In this document: piece by piece, positions 16,831 through 24,407 of the stretch
Numbering within the stretch: position 1 is the first letter of the stretch
Layout: every line of letters starts with the position of its first letter
NCBI GenBank assembly: GCA_965195225.1
Contig: CBDAFL010000308.1
Location: 11,519-75,518, forward strand
DNA from: JAHIKV01 sp965195225
Lineage (GTDB): Bacteria > Planctomycetota > Planctomycetia > Pirellulales > Thermoguttaceae
Direction of reading: 5' to 3'
DNA length: 64,000 nt
Position numbers and translations under genes: made by a program
Notes under the pieces: generated by a model
What the model was told of the DNA's origin: nothing
Seen by the model: only the letters and a program-made list of their open reading frames with translations
Database searches by the model: none

Positions 16831-17451
16831 CTACGAAGCCGGCGGCAGGTCCATGATGTCGATGACTCGATCGCCGCCGTTGGTGGTCGTTCGCGGCTGC
16901 AAGGTGCGGATGATCGGTGCCCGAGCGGATGTGTTCCCGCTGGCGCCGGTGGCGTCGATTGGCCGGGGGGTACGATCATAGAGCGACCCGCCGGCTCGTC
17001 CGGATGTCACCCCGGCGGAGGCCGGCAACGAGACGGTCGTTCCAGGTCTGGCGGCGTTTGTGTTCGAAGACGTCGATCCCGGCGGCACCCATCTCGGCGC
17101 CGTGGGAGCGGTTGGGTTGCCGCCCGGCGGCACGTAAGGGTTGTTTGTTCCGGGCGGAGGAGCGACGGTCGATGGACCGGCCGATAACGGCCGCGGCGCC
17201 GAATATGGCGGCGCTACGCCCGCCGACGCACCGGGCCGGGAGATCGTACCGGCGGGCTGAGACACCGTGGGCGGTGGCATCTGCACCATCGGCGGCGTTT
17301 GATAATACGGGTCCGTGTACTGGCCCGTGGCAGAGCCGGTTCCCGGCGGCGGAATTATTGCGCGGCCGAAAAACGGATCGACCGTAGGCGCATGGTTCTG
17401 GCAGCCGGCAAACAGCAATACCAACAGTATCGTCGCAGAATAGCGATTCAT
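16831..17451 (-). CDS. Proline-rich putative lipoprotein
   Basis: 206-aa protein with a signal peptide and lipobox LLFAGC (Cys near residue 17). The mature chain is low-complexity, rich in Pro, Gly, Thr and Ser (many PPPG, PxPP and PTAP stretches), probably extended and disordered, as in envelope-spanning or surface-linked proteins. No catalytic domain is visible and I do not recognise a family. The C-terminus (TNGGDRVIDIMDLPPAS) is more ordered in composition and could be a short conserved motif. Confidence 0.65.
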   Translation of the reverse strand: MNRYSATILLVLLFAGCQNHAPTVDPFFGRAIIPPPGTGSATGQYTDPYYQTPPMVQMPPPTVSQPAGTISRPGASAGVAPPYSAPRPLSAGPSTVAPPPGTNNPYVPPGGNPTAPTAPRWVPPGSTSSNTNAARPGTTVSLPASAGVTSGRAGGSLYDRTPRPIDATGASGNTSARAPIIRTLQPRTTTNGGDRVIDIMDLPPAS

Positions 17452-17561
17452 GAGGCCGGTAGGTTAGCGTTTTTCGCACCCGTGTCCAGGTCGATTTCCG
17501 CAAACCGGCCAAATTTCAGCCGATTTTGATTGGCGCGCCGGCTGCCCTTCCGCGACGCCAG

Positions 17562-17574
17562 GGGGACAGTCCCC
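17562..17574. repeat. Short palindrome ggggacagtcccc
   Basis: 6-bp arms around one base, between two lipoprotein genes. Partial matches (ggacagggacagtcct, ggactgtcccc) occur near 27970 and 25866. Confidence 0.6.
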
Positions 17575-17612
17575 TGTGAATGGCCGCACGCCCATGCCCC
17601 CCAGACGGACCG

Positions 17613-17825
17613 CTATCGGTGCTCCGTCTCCTCGTCTTCCGTCGAAGGGCCGAGTTGCGGCATCGGGTAGGGCTCTTCCGAGCCGGCCACCTTAGGCATC
17701 TCATCGACCACGGTTCCAAGGTCGCGTTCGGACAACTCCGGCCCACAGCCAGCAAGGCATATCGAAAGGACCAGAAATCCACAAAAACCACCAACGATAC
17801 GGTATCTCACGATTAGGTCTCCCAA
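17613..17825 (-). CDS. Small putative lipoprotein
   Basis: 70-aa protein with a hydrophobic signal peptide and lipobox CLAGC (Cys near residue 27), then a short acidic mature part (ERDLGTVVDEMPKVAGSEE) with Pro-rich YPMPQLGP. Short lipoproteins of this kind with a DLG.V.EMP-like motif are frequent in Planctomycetes; function unknown. It is divergent from queG with a 63-bp gap. Confidence 0.6.
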   Translation of the reverse strand: MGDLIVRYRIVGGFCGFLVLSICLAGCGPELSERDLGTVVDEMPKVAGSEEPYPMPQLGPSTEDEETEHR

Positions 17826-17888
17826 TTTAGCGGAGCAACAACAATAATTGATTGTATTCTCTGTCAGGTAAATCGCAAAGCCCCAACA

Positions 17889-18824
17889 ATGACCGCCGTC
17901 GAACTAACCGCCGCGTTGAAGGAAGAGTCGATGCGGCTGGGGTTCGATCTGGCCGGGGCCACGCCGGCCGCCACGCTGTCCGAAGATGTAACGCGGCTCG
18001 AACGATGGATAGCCGACGGCCGGGCGGGCGAAATGGACTATCTCGCCGAGCGGATCGACGCATACCGCGATCCAGACAAAATCCTCGATGGCGCAAAAAG
18101 CATCCTCATGCTGGGGATGAACTATCGCACGGTCGAGCCGGCCCGCGCGACCGAGGGCCAGGCAAGGGTCTCGCGCTACGCCTGGGGCGAAGATTACCAC
18201 GACGTGGTCCGCCGAGGGCTCGGCGAATTGGCCGAGTTTCATCGCCGCCTCGCACCCGCCGCCCGGGTCCGAGGCGTCGTGGACACCGCGCCGCTGTTGG
18301 AGCGGCAGTTCGGCCGCCTGGCAGGGCTAGGGTGGATCGGCAAGAACACAACGCTCATCAACCAACGCCTGGGCAGTTGGTTCTTTCTGGCCGCGCTGCT
18401 GACCACCGAGGAGTTGGAGTACGACGAGCCGACCCGCGCGGACCATTGCGGTTCGTGCCGCGCTTGTCTCGACGCATGTCCCACCGGCGCGTTGATCGGC
18501 CCCTACCAACTCGACGCGCGAAAGTGCGTCAGCTATCTGACGATCGAGTCGCGCTCGCCCGTGCCGGACGAGTTACGCGCGGCCGTCGGCGACCGGCTGT
18601 TCGGTTGCGACGCTTGCCAGGAGGCGTGTCCCTGGAACCGCCGCACGCCGGCCACCGCGGAGCGGGCGTTTCAGCCCGGCCCGGGGATGAACCCGGTGGA
18701 ACTCGCCGAGTTGAGTTCGCTCGACGAGGAAGAATTCCGCCGTCGATTCCGCCGCACGCCCTTTTGGCGGGCGCGGCAGGAGGGCATCCAACGCAACGCC
18801 GCCGTGGTGGCGGAAAACCAATAA
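17889..18824 (+). CDS. queG: Epoxyqueuosine reductase
   Basis: Last enzyme of queuosine synthesis: a cobalamin-dependent iron-sulfur protein that reduces epoxyqueuosine in tRNA. The N-terminal catalytic part shows LGFDLAGATPA and AKSILMLGMNYRT, and the ferredoxin-like part carries two 4Fe-4S sets, CGSCRACLDACPTGAL near residue 190 and FGCDACQEACPWNR near 240. Length 311 aa, lacking the C-terminal HEAT-like region of the longer E. coli type; shorter forms are common. Downstream palindrome D4 separates it from the dinD-like gene. Confidence 0.94.
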   Translation: MTAVELTAALKEESMRLGFDLAGATPAATLSEDVTRLERWIADGRAGEMDYLAERIDAYRDPDKILDGAKSILMLGMNYRTVEPARATEGQARVSRYAWGEDYHDVVRRGLGELAEFHRRLAPAARVRGVVDTAPLLERQFGRLAGLGWIGKNTTLINQRLGSWFFLAALLTTEELEYDEPTRADHCGSCRACLDACPTGALIGPYQLDARKCVSYLTIESRSPVPDELRAAVGDRLFGCDACQEACPWNRRTPATAERAFQPGPGMNPVELAELSSLDEEEFRRRFRRTPFWRARQEGIQRNAAVVAENQ

Positions 18825-18855
18825 GCGACCGACGGCCGCGCCCCATAAGCCCCTG

Positions 18856-18878
18856 GTTCCCATGCTCCGCATGGGAAC
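18856..18878. repeat. Palindrome family D copy
   Basis: Arms gttcccatgc / gcatgggaac around tcc; 32 bp after queG. Confidence 0.85.
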
Positions 18879-18967
18879 TTCACAAAACATGGAGGAGGAT
18901 GGATTGCGGGTAACTCTAACCATTTGCTATAATGCTCGCGAGCACCCCCCAATCAGGAGGCAGGGCC

Positions 18968-19780
18968 ATGTCTGGCGTTCCGCAAACTGTTTTCCACTTT
19001 GAAAATGATCGCCCCAGTTTTGAGGATCTGGGCAAACCGAACGACGTGACGCATTGGGATGAGCCCATCGTCATGGAAGTGCTCGGATATGAGTCCGAAC
19101 AGGCGTTCATAAAGGCGCTGACGCGAGCTAAACAGGCGTGCCTATCGTTGGGGATTCAATGCGAAGATCACTTCGTTCGACAAAGTAACGGCAAACACGC
19201 CATTACTCGCTTCGGCTGCTACTTGATTGCCATGAATGGCGACCCAAGGAAACCCGAAGTCGCGGCAGCTCAAGCGTATTTTGCAGCAATCGCGGAGACT
19301 TTCCAGGGCCGTTTGGAGCACGCGGAAGCAATTGATCGCGTACTGATTCGCGACGAGGTTAAAGACGGGCAAAAGGCGTTGGTGGGCACTGCTCAGTCAC
19401 ACGGCGTCCAACACTACGCTTTTTTCCTAAACCAGGGCTATATGGGCATGTACAACATGTCCCTGGAAAGGCTTAGTCACTACAAAGGGTTGGGGCCTAG
19501 GGAAAAGCTGATTGACCGAATGGGGAAGGCCGAGTTGGCTGCTCACTTGTTTCGCATCACACAAACCACGGAGAAAATCGCCAACGAGAACATTCGCGGC
19601 CAACCAAGGCTTGAGAAGGCTGCTTTTGACGTTGGTCAGAAAGTGCGACACACAATGCAGGAGCTTAGCGGGAAAACTCCGGAGGATCTCCCGATCTCGG
19701 AAAATATCACTCAGGTTCGCAAGAAGTTGAAGGGAACCCGAAAACAGCTAGAGAAGCACGATCCCGAATCACAGCAATAG
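18968..19780 (+). CDS. dinD: DinD-like DNA damage-inducible protein
   Basis: 270 aa from the chosen ATG; the frame is open 12 codons further, but a strong Shine-Dalgarno (aggagg at 18956-18961) sits 7 nt before this ATG. The sequence tracks E. coli DinD: LTRAKQACLSLGIQCEDHF, then ITRFGCYLIAMNGDPRKPEV, AAAQAYFAAI and a helical C-terminal part. DinD is SOS-induced in E. coli and inhibits RecA strand exchange after filament formation; that role here is by homology only. No clear LexA box was identified. Base composition looks lower in GC than its neighbours, so lateral acquisition is plausible. Confidence 0.85.
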   Translation: MSGVPQTVFHFENDRPSFEDLGKPNDVTHWDEPIVMEVLGYESEQAFIKALTRAKQACLSLGIQCEDHFVRQSNGKHAITRFGCYLIAMNGDPRKPEVAAAQAYFAAIAETFQGRLEHAEAIDRVLIRDEVKDGQKALVGTAQSHGVQHYAFFLNQGYMGMYNMSLERLSHYKGLGPREKLIDRMGKAELAAHLFRITQTTEKIANENIRGQPRLEKAAFDVGQKVRHTMQELSGKTPEDLPISENITQVRKKLKGTRKQLEKHDPESQQ

Positions 19781-19836
19781 TTAAGATACTCGTTGCACCT
19801 CCTCCAGGCATGTTTCGTTTGCCACTCAGTCCTCGA

Positions 19837-20880
19837 TTAGGCGTAATAGCCGTCCGCCGGCGATGGTTCCACGCCGGGAAGGTCTTCGGCGTACCAACGC
19901 TCCAACACTGCCCGCCAATCGGACGGAGCGGCGACGGTCACGAAGGCGTCTCGGACTTCGCGGCTGTTGGGATGTAACCTCGCATATTTTATGCCGAACT
20001 TCCGCATCACTCGGCAACATCGGCTGGGGCCGTAAAGCTCCTCGCAGAGCCGATAGTGTTCGGCGATCACGTCCCGCTGCTGGTGCAAACCGGGCGGCGG
20101 CAACTCGATCCCTTCGGCCAACGCCCTGGCTTGTTGGAATATCCACGGGTTGCCGATCGCGCCGCGGGCGACCGAAACCCCGTCCACGCCGGTCTCGCGC
20201 AGCATGTCGAGGCAATCGCGGGCAGTGAACAGGTCGCCGCTGCCGAGCACGGTTTTCCCACCGGCGTGCAGCTTCACCTCGCGGATGAACTCACTGGAGC
20301 TGCGCCCCTCGTAGCGCTGCCGGACGGTGCGTCCGTGAACCGTAATTGCCGCCGCGCCGAGCCGGAACGCGCCGTCGAAGATGGCGTAGAAATTGTCCCG
20401 GCTCTCTTGGCTGTCGTCCATGCCGCGGCGCATTTTAACGGTCACGGGCACTTGCGGCGGCAGGGCCTCGCGGACCCGCGCGACGATATCGAGCGCGGTG
20501 GCCGGATCGCTCAGCAGGAATCCGCCCCGGCGTCGGCCCAGCACTTTCTTGACCGGGCAGGCGAAGTTCAGGTCGATCGTGTCGAATCCGGCCGCCACGA
20601 GTTTCAGCGCCGCGGGCGGAAACTGCTCGGGCACGGCCCCCATCAACTGCGCCCCGCAGGGATGCTCGTCGTCGCCGATCCGCAGAAAACGCTTCGCCTT
20701 CCGTCCCTTGGTCACGTTCAGCACGAACCGATCGAGCATTACCTCGCAGATGGTCAGCGCCGCGCCCAGCCGTCGTGAGATCGTCCGCATCGGCCAATCG
20801 CTATAGCCGCTCAGCGCCGCTTGCACGACGGGAAAATCGACGGCGATCGGGCCGATACGGAGTTGTGGAAGGTTGCTCAT
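19837..20880 (-). CDS. tRNA-dihydrouridine synthase
   Basis: FMN enzyme that reduces uridine in tRNA D-loops. The TIM-barrel signature is complete: VQAALSGYSDWPMR at the N-terminus, DLNFACPVKKVLGRRRGG with the catalytic Cys (near residue 105), VTVKMRRGMDDS, AITVHGRTVRQRYEG, and the FMN phosphate site GSGDLFTARDCLDMLRETG followed by GVSVARGAIGNPWIF. It is closest in layout to DusB. Two or three in-frame starts exist (20907, 20883, 20880); I chose the last because MSNLPQLRIGP matches the length of the family. Divergent from the SDR gene. Confidence 0.93.
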   Translation of the reverse strand: MSNLPQLRIGPIAVDFPVVQAALSGYSDWPMRTISRRLGAALTICEVMLDRFVLNVTKGRKAKRFLRIGDDEHPCGAQLMGAVPEQFPPAALKLVAAGFDTIDLNFACPVKKVLGRRRGGFLLSDPATALDIVARVREALPPQVPVTVKMRRGMDDSQESRDNFYAIFDGAFRLGAAAITVHGRTVRQRYEGRSSSEFIREVKLHAGGKTVLGSGDLFTARDCLDMLRETGVDGVSVARGAIGNPWIFQQARALAEGIELPPPGLHQQRDVIAEHYRLCEELYGPSRCCRVMRKFGIKYARLHPNSREVRDAFVTVAAPSDWRAVLERWYAEDLPGVEPSPADGYYA

Positions 20881-20946
20881 CATGCCATCGTTGATCCAGT
20901 TCTGCACTTTACCAATTGGAACCGCCTGCTACAATGACGACAAGTA

Positions 20947-21066
20947 GTTTCTGTTGAGGAAAGTCGTTTTTTGTCACCCTGAGCGAAGCGCAGGGTCTCA
21001 ATGGGCCAGATTCTTCGCTTCGCTCAGAATGACAAAAGAGCCAATGGCGTTTTCCGCAACAGAAAC
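20947..21066. mobile_element. MITE-like element with 16-bp terminal inverted repeats
   Basis: GTTTCTGTTGAGGAAA (20947-20962) and TTTCCGCAACAGAAAC (21051-21066) are inverted with one mismatch. Inside is a second palindrome built on caccctgagcgaagcgcagg and cttcgcttcgctcagaatgac. Length 120 bp. No transposase is encoded. The same end sequence bounds the element at 57.58-57.71 kb. It lies directly upstream of the SDR gene start. Confidence 0.75.
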
Positions 21067-21082
21067 CAATAAGGACGAATTG

Positions 21083-21865
21083 ATGCCATCGAATTATCTT
21101 GAATCACTTTTCGGACTCTCCGGCCAGACGGCGGTTGTGATCGGCGGGGCGGGGGTGCTTGGCGGCGCGCTTTGCGAGGGACTGGCCAGAGCCGGGGCGC
21201 ACATCGTCGTCGCCGATCTGACCGAAGAAGGTTGCACGGCGCGAGTAAAAGCCCTGGAGGCGGTCGGCGGAAAGGCCGGATTCTGTACGGTAGACGTTAC
21301 CTCGCGCGAGTCGATCGAAAACCTGCTGGCCGAAACCATCAAACAGACCGGGCGGGTCGATATCCTGGTAAACTGCGCCGGGGTCAACGCAGGAAGCACG
21401 TTCCTCGACGCTACCGACGCCGATTGGGACCGCGTCATGACGATCAACCTGAAGGCCGTGTTCCAGACGTGCCAGATTTTCGGCCGGCAGATGGTCGACT
21501 CGGGCGGCGGGTCGATCGTCAACATCGGCAGCGTCACCTCTCATTTGCCGCTGTCGCGGGTGTTTGCCTATTCGGCGTCGAAGGCGGGCGTGTTGAACCT
21601 GACCCGAAACATTGCCCAGGAGTTCGCCGCCGGCGGCGTGCGGGTGAACGTGATTTGTCCCGGTTTCTTCCCGGCCGAGCAGAACCGGCGGCTTTTGGAC
21701 TCCGAGCGGATCGACAACATCACCCGCCACACGCCGATGCGCCGCTTCGGCGAGCCGGAGGAATTGATCGGGGCATTGTTGCTGTTGGTATCTCCGAAGG
21801 CCGGCGGTTTTCTGACCGGCGCGGCGATCAACGTAGACGGCGGATTCACCGCCGCGTGGTTTTGA
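21083..21865 (+). CDS. SDR-family NAD(P)-dependent oxidoreductase
   Basis: 260 aa from ATG 21083, with an aaggacg ribosome-binding site. The longer frame starts inside the MITE-like element and is rejected. Features: Rossmann glycine motif VIGGAGVLGGAL (the usual TGxxxGxG written GGxxxLGG), NCAGVNAG, catalytic Ser in IGSVTSH, and YSASKAG for Tyr and Lys. The C-terminus (PKAGGFLTGAAINVDGGFTAAW) is typical. It resembles sugar-acid dehydrogenases such as fructuronate/D-mannonate SDRs, but the substrate cannot be set from sequence. Its stop is followed at once by palindrome family A. Confidence 0.88.
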   Translation: MPSNYLESLFGLSGQTAVVIGGAGVLGGALCEGLARAGAHIVVADLTEEGCTARVKALEAVGGKAGFCTVDVTSRESIENLLAETIKQTGRVDILVNCAGVNAGSTFLDATDADWDRVMTINLKAVFQTCQIFGRQMVDSGGGSIVNIGSVTSHLPLSRVFAYSASKAGVLNLTRNIAQEFAAGGVRVNVICPGFFPAEQNRRLLDSERIDNITRHTPMRRFGEPEELIGALLLLVSPKAGGFLTGAAINVDGGFTAAWF

Positions 21866-21867
21866 GT

Positions 21868-21973
21868 GTAGGACAGGTTGTCAACCTGTCTCCCATTACA
21901 TATACATATATTGTGACAGGTTGCCAACCTGTCCTACATTTGCATATACTGTGACAGGTTGACAACCTGTCCT
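21868..21973. repeat. Palindrome family A, cluster of three upstream of the transposase gene
   Basis: Cores GACAGGTTGTCAACCTGTC (21872-21890), GACAGGTTGCCAACCTGTC (21915-21933) and GACAGGTTGACAACCTGTC (21953-21971), joined by tatac-containing linkers. The central base varies while the arms are constant, as expected of selected or recently copied hairpins. Confidence 0.93.
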
Positions 21974-21998
21974 ACACATTCGGTTGGCTTGCCCCGCA

Positions 21999-22706
21999 AT
22001 GGAAGAACACGGCTGCCATCGCCGTCGTCACTTGCCTCACTGGGATTTGCCCGGTGCAACCTACTTCGTAACAACGTGTCTGGTTGGCAGCATTTCTGCG
22101 GAGGGTTTGCTTGATTTGGAGCGATTTAGAGTTGGTTTCAATCGACTTTCTCCGACCGACGGTTTTTCTCGTTCGGAGGAAAAAGACCGCGTCTGGAAAA
22201 AATATTTTGCCCGCGCCGATTGGTGGCTCGACCAACAGCCAGCCGTGCGACACTTGACGGATCCAGCACTTGCAGAAATTGTCGCCAACGCCTTTCGCTT
22301 TTGGTCCGGCCGCCGGTACGATCTTTTGGCATACGTTGTTATGCCAAGCCATATTCACTGGGTGTTTAGACCCATCGTAGGACAGGTTGTCAACCTGTCC
22401 CACACTTCTGTTGTCAACCTGTCCCACAACTCGCCGCGCGTTAGATTTCCGCGCGAGCGAATAATGCATACATTTAAACGGCATACCGCACGAGAGTGCA
22501 ACAAAAGATTAGGACGGCATGGCGCTTTCTGGCAAGACGAATCCTATGATCGGTGTGTGCGCGATGACGATGAACTGGAGAGAATCATCCAATACATCGA
22601 AAACAATCCGGTAAAGGCGGGGTTGGTTTCCTTGCCTGAGCAATGGCCGTTTTCTTCCGCCTATGAACGAACTGAGAGTGAAATCTTGATGGGACAACCT
22701 ATGTAG
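21999..22706 (+). CDS. REP-associated tyrosine transposase (RAYT) carrying its own repeat in frame
   Basis: 235 aa from ATG 21999 (a TTG five codons earlier is possible). It is a Y1/HUH-fold single-stranded DNA endonuclease related to IS200 transposases: HLPHWDLPGATYFVTTCLV start, the metal-binding HUH in YVVMPSHIHWVF, and the C-terminal region with GAFWQDESYDRCVRDDDELE and YIENNPVKAGLV. The likely nucleophile is the Tyr of ESYDR or nearby. RAYTs act on REP hairpins; here copies of palindrome A flank both sides. A palindrome A copy is inserted in frame after HWVFRPI, adding about 18 residues (VGQVVNLSHTSVVNLSHN), and the stop codon TAG is itself part of the next palindrome. Confidence 0.88.
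   Translation: MEEHGCHRRRHLPHWDLPGATYFVTTCLVGSISAEGLLDLERFRVGFNRLSPTDGFSRSEEKDRVWKKYFARADWWLDQQPAVRHLTDPALAEIVANAFRFWSGRRYDLLAYVVMPSHIHWVFRPIVGQVVNLSHTSVVNLSHNSPRVRFPRERIMHTFKRHTARECNKRLGRHGAFWQDESYDRCVRDDDELERIIQYIENNPVKAGLVSLPEQWPFSSAYERTESEILMGQPM
22377..22430. repeat. Palindrome family A inserted in frame inside the transposase gene
   Basis: Core GACAGGTTGTCAACCTGTC at 22381-22399, then a half copy ttgtcaacctgtcccacaa at 22410-22429. Both are read through in the transposase frame without a stop. The host protein has the HUH motif just before and conserved helices just after, so the piece looks inserted. Confidence 0.9.
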
Positions 22707-22823
22707 GACAGGTTGACAGCCTGTCCTACATTATACTGCGACAGGTTGCCAACCTGTCTTACATTATACTGCGACAGGTTGACAACCTGTCCTACTTATA
22801 CTGCGACAGGTTGACAACCTGTC
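22703..22823. repeat. Palindrome family A, tandem array of four in the zwf leader
   Basis: Cores at 22706-22726 (one arm base changed), 22740-22758, 22773-22791 and 22805-22823. The last three repeat every 32-33 bp with linker tacnttatactgc. The array starts inside the transposase stop codon and ends 11 bp before the zwf ATG, so the whole zwf leader is made of hairpins. Confidence 0.93.
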
Positions 22824-22834
22824 CTACATGAAAC

Positions 22835-24289
22835 ATGGCTCATACCATCATAATCTTCGGCGCCTCGGGCGATCTGACCAGCCGGAAACTTGTGCCGGCG
22901 CTGTACGAACTGTTTCGCAAGAAGCGGCTGCCGGAAGACGCCCGCGTGGTCGGCTTCTCGCGGACCAAGTTCAGCCACGACGCCTGGCGGGAGAAACTCG
23001 CCGAATCGACCGCACAATTCGTCGGCGAAGATTTCGACGCCGAGACGTGGCAACGGTTCGCCCCATCGATCTTCTATCAATCGGGCAACGCCGAATCGGC
23101 CGAGGATTATGCGGCGTTGCGAGATTTTCTCGATGAAATCGAGGGAGGCCAAGCGACCACGCGGGTGTATCACCTCGCCGTGGCCCCGCCGCTTTACGAG
23201 ACGGTTATCGCACGGCTCGGCGAGGCGGGATTGGCCGACGAGGAACACGGGCCGCGACGAGTGGTCATTGAAAAACCATTCGGCACGGACCTCGATTCCG
23301 CACGCGAGTTGAACCGGCGCGTCCATCAAGTATTCGACGAGCGTCAGGTCTATCGCATCGATCACTACCTGGGCAAGGAGACCGTGCAGAACGTGCTGGT
23401 GCTGCGGTTCGCCAACAGCATTTTCGAACCGATCTGGAACCGCAACTATATCGACCACGTGCAGATAACGGCGGCCGAGGACTTGCTGGTGGGCCATCGC
23501 GCGGCGTACTACGAATCGGCGGGCGTGCTGCGCGACATGTTCCAGAATCATCTGCTGCAACTGATGACCCTCACGGCGATGGAGGCTCCGGCGCGGTTCG
23601 ACGCCGACGCCGTCCGCGACGAAAAGGTGAAGGTGCTCCGCTCGGTCCGCGTGATGGAGCCCGAGGAGGTCTATAACGACACCATCCGCGGCCAATACCG
23701 CAAGTACCGCGACGAGCCTGGGGCGCCGGAGGACAGCGAGACGGCCACCTTCGGCGCGATCAAGCTGCACATCGACAACTGGCGTTGGCAGGGCGTTCCG
23801 TTTCTGCTCCGCAGCGGCAAGGCGATGTCCTGCCGCACCACTCAGATCGTCATACAGTTTCGGCCCGCGCCGCATGTAATGTTCGACGCGGGTCCGCGTT
23901 CCGCCTTCGAGGCCAATCGTTTGGTCATTCAGTTGCAGCCGGCCGAGGGCATCCAGTTGCAATTCCAGACGAAGGTGCCGGACGCCGGCATGAAGTTTCG
24001 CATGACCGATCTGAACTTCATGTTCCGCGAGAAGTTTGCCGGCCGGATGCCCGAGGCCCACCAGCGGCTGCTGTTGGACGTGATGCATGGGGACGCCAGT
24101 CTGTTTTCGCGCGCCGACGAGATAGAGTTGGCCTGGTCGATCATCGACCCGATCCAGCGTGGTTGGGAGCGACCCGGCTGGCCGCCGTTGGAGTTGTACG
24201 AGGCCGGCGGCTGGGGGCCGCCGAACGCGGTGGAATGGATGTGCCGCCAGAACCGCGAGTGGTTCGATTCCTGTCCCGTGTTGAAGTAG
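22835..24289 (+). CDS. zwf: Glucose-6-phosphate 1-dehydrogenase
   Basis: First enzyme of the oxidative pentose phosphate pathway: glucose-6-phosphate to 6-phosphogluconolactone with NADP+ reduction. The 484-aa length is normal. Seen: nucleotide-binding IIFGASGDLTSRKLVPALYE in short form GASGDLTSRKL at residues ~8-18, EKPFGTDL near 148, and the active-site signature RIDHYLGKETVQN near 178. The start codon follows four tandem hairpins of palindrome family A with no obvious strong ribosome-binding site, so its expression may be affected by them. Gluconolactonase or gnd are not nearby. Confidence 0.97.
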   Translation: MAHTIIIFGASGDLTSRKLVPALYELFRKKRLPEDARVVGFSRTKFSHDAWREKLAESTAQFVGEDFDAETWQRFAPSIFYQSGNAESAEDYAALRDFLDEIEGGQATTRVYHLAVAPPLYETVIARLGEAGLADEEHGPRRVVIEKPFGTDLDSARELNRRVHQVFDERQVYRIDHYLGKETVQNVLVLRFANSIFEPIWNRNYIDHVQITAAEDLLVGHRAAYYESAGVLRDMFQNHLLQLMTLTAMEAPARFDADAVRDEKVKVLRSVRVMEPEEVYNDTIRGQYRKYRDEPGAPEDSETATFGAIKLHIDNWRWQGVPFLLRSGKAMSCRTTQIVIQFRPAPHVMFDAGPRSAFEANRLVIQLQPAEGIQLQFQTKVPDAGMKFRMTDLNFMFREKFAGRMPEAHQRLLLDVMHGDASLFSRADEIELAWSIIDPIQRGWERPGWPPLELYEAGGWGPPNAVEWMCRQNREWFDSCPVLK

Positions 24290-24407
24290 TGCTGGATTTC
24301 TGATTTTCACTTGTTCCATAAAGCCGCCCGGCCGGTTACAATCATCCGCGTTCTGCGATTACATTCCAGCGGCGGTGGTTTAGTTCCATCTTTTCCGGGA
24401 GACTTCG

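Noticed and set aside
20954..21082. Longer start of the SDR gene
   Set aside because: The added residues are decoded from the MITE-like element (HPERSAGSQ, SLRMTK), and a better start with a ribosome-binding site is at 21083.
22703..22823. CRISPR-like array
   Set aside because: Repeats are spaced 32-33 bp but the linkers are nearly identical, each unit is a palindrome, and there are no cas genes.
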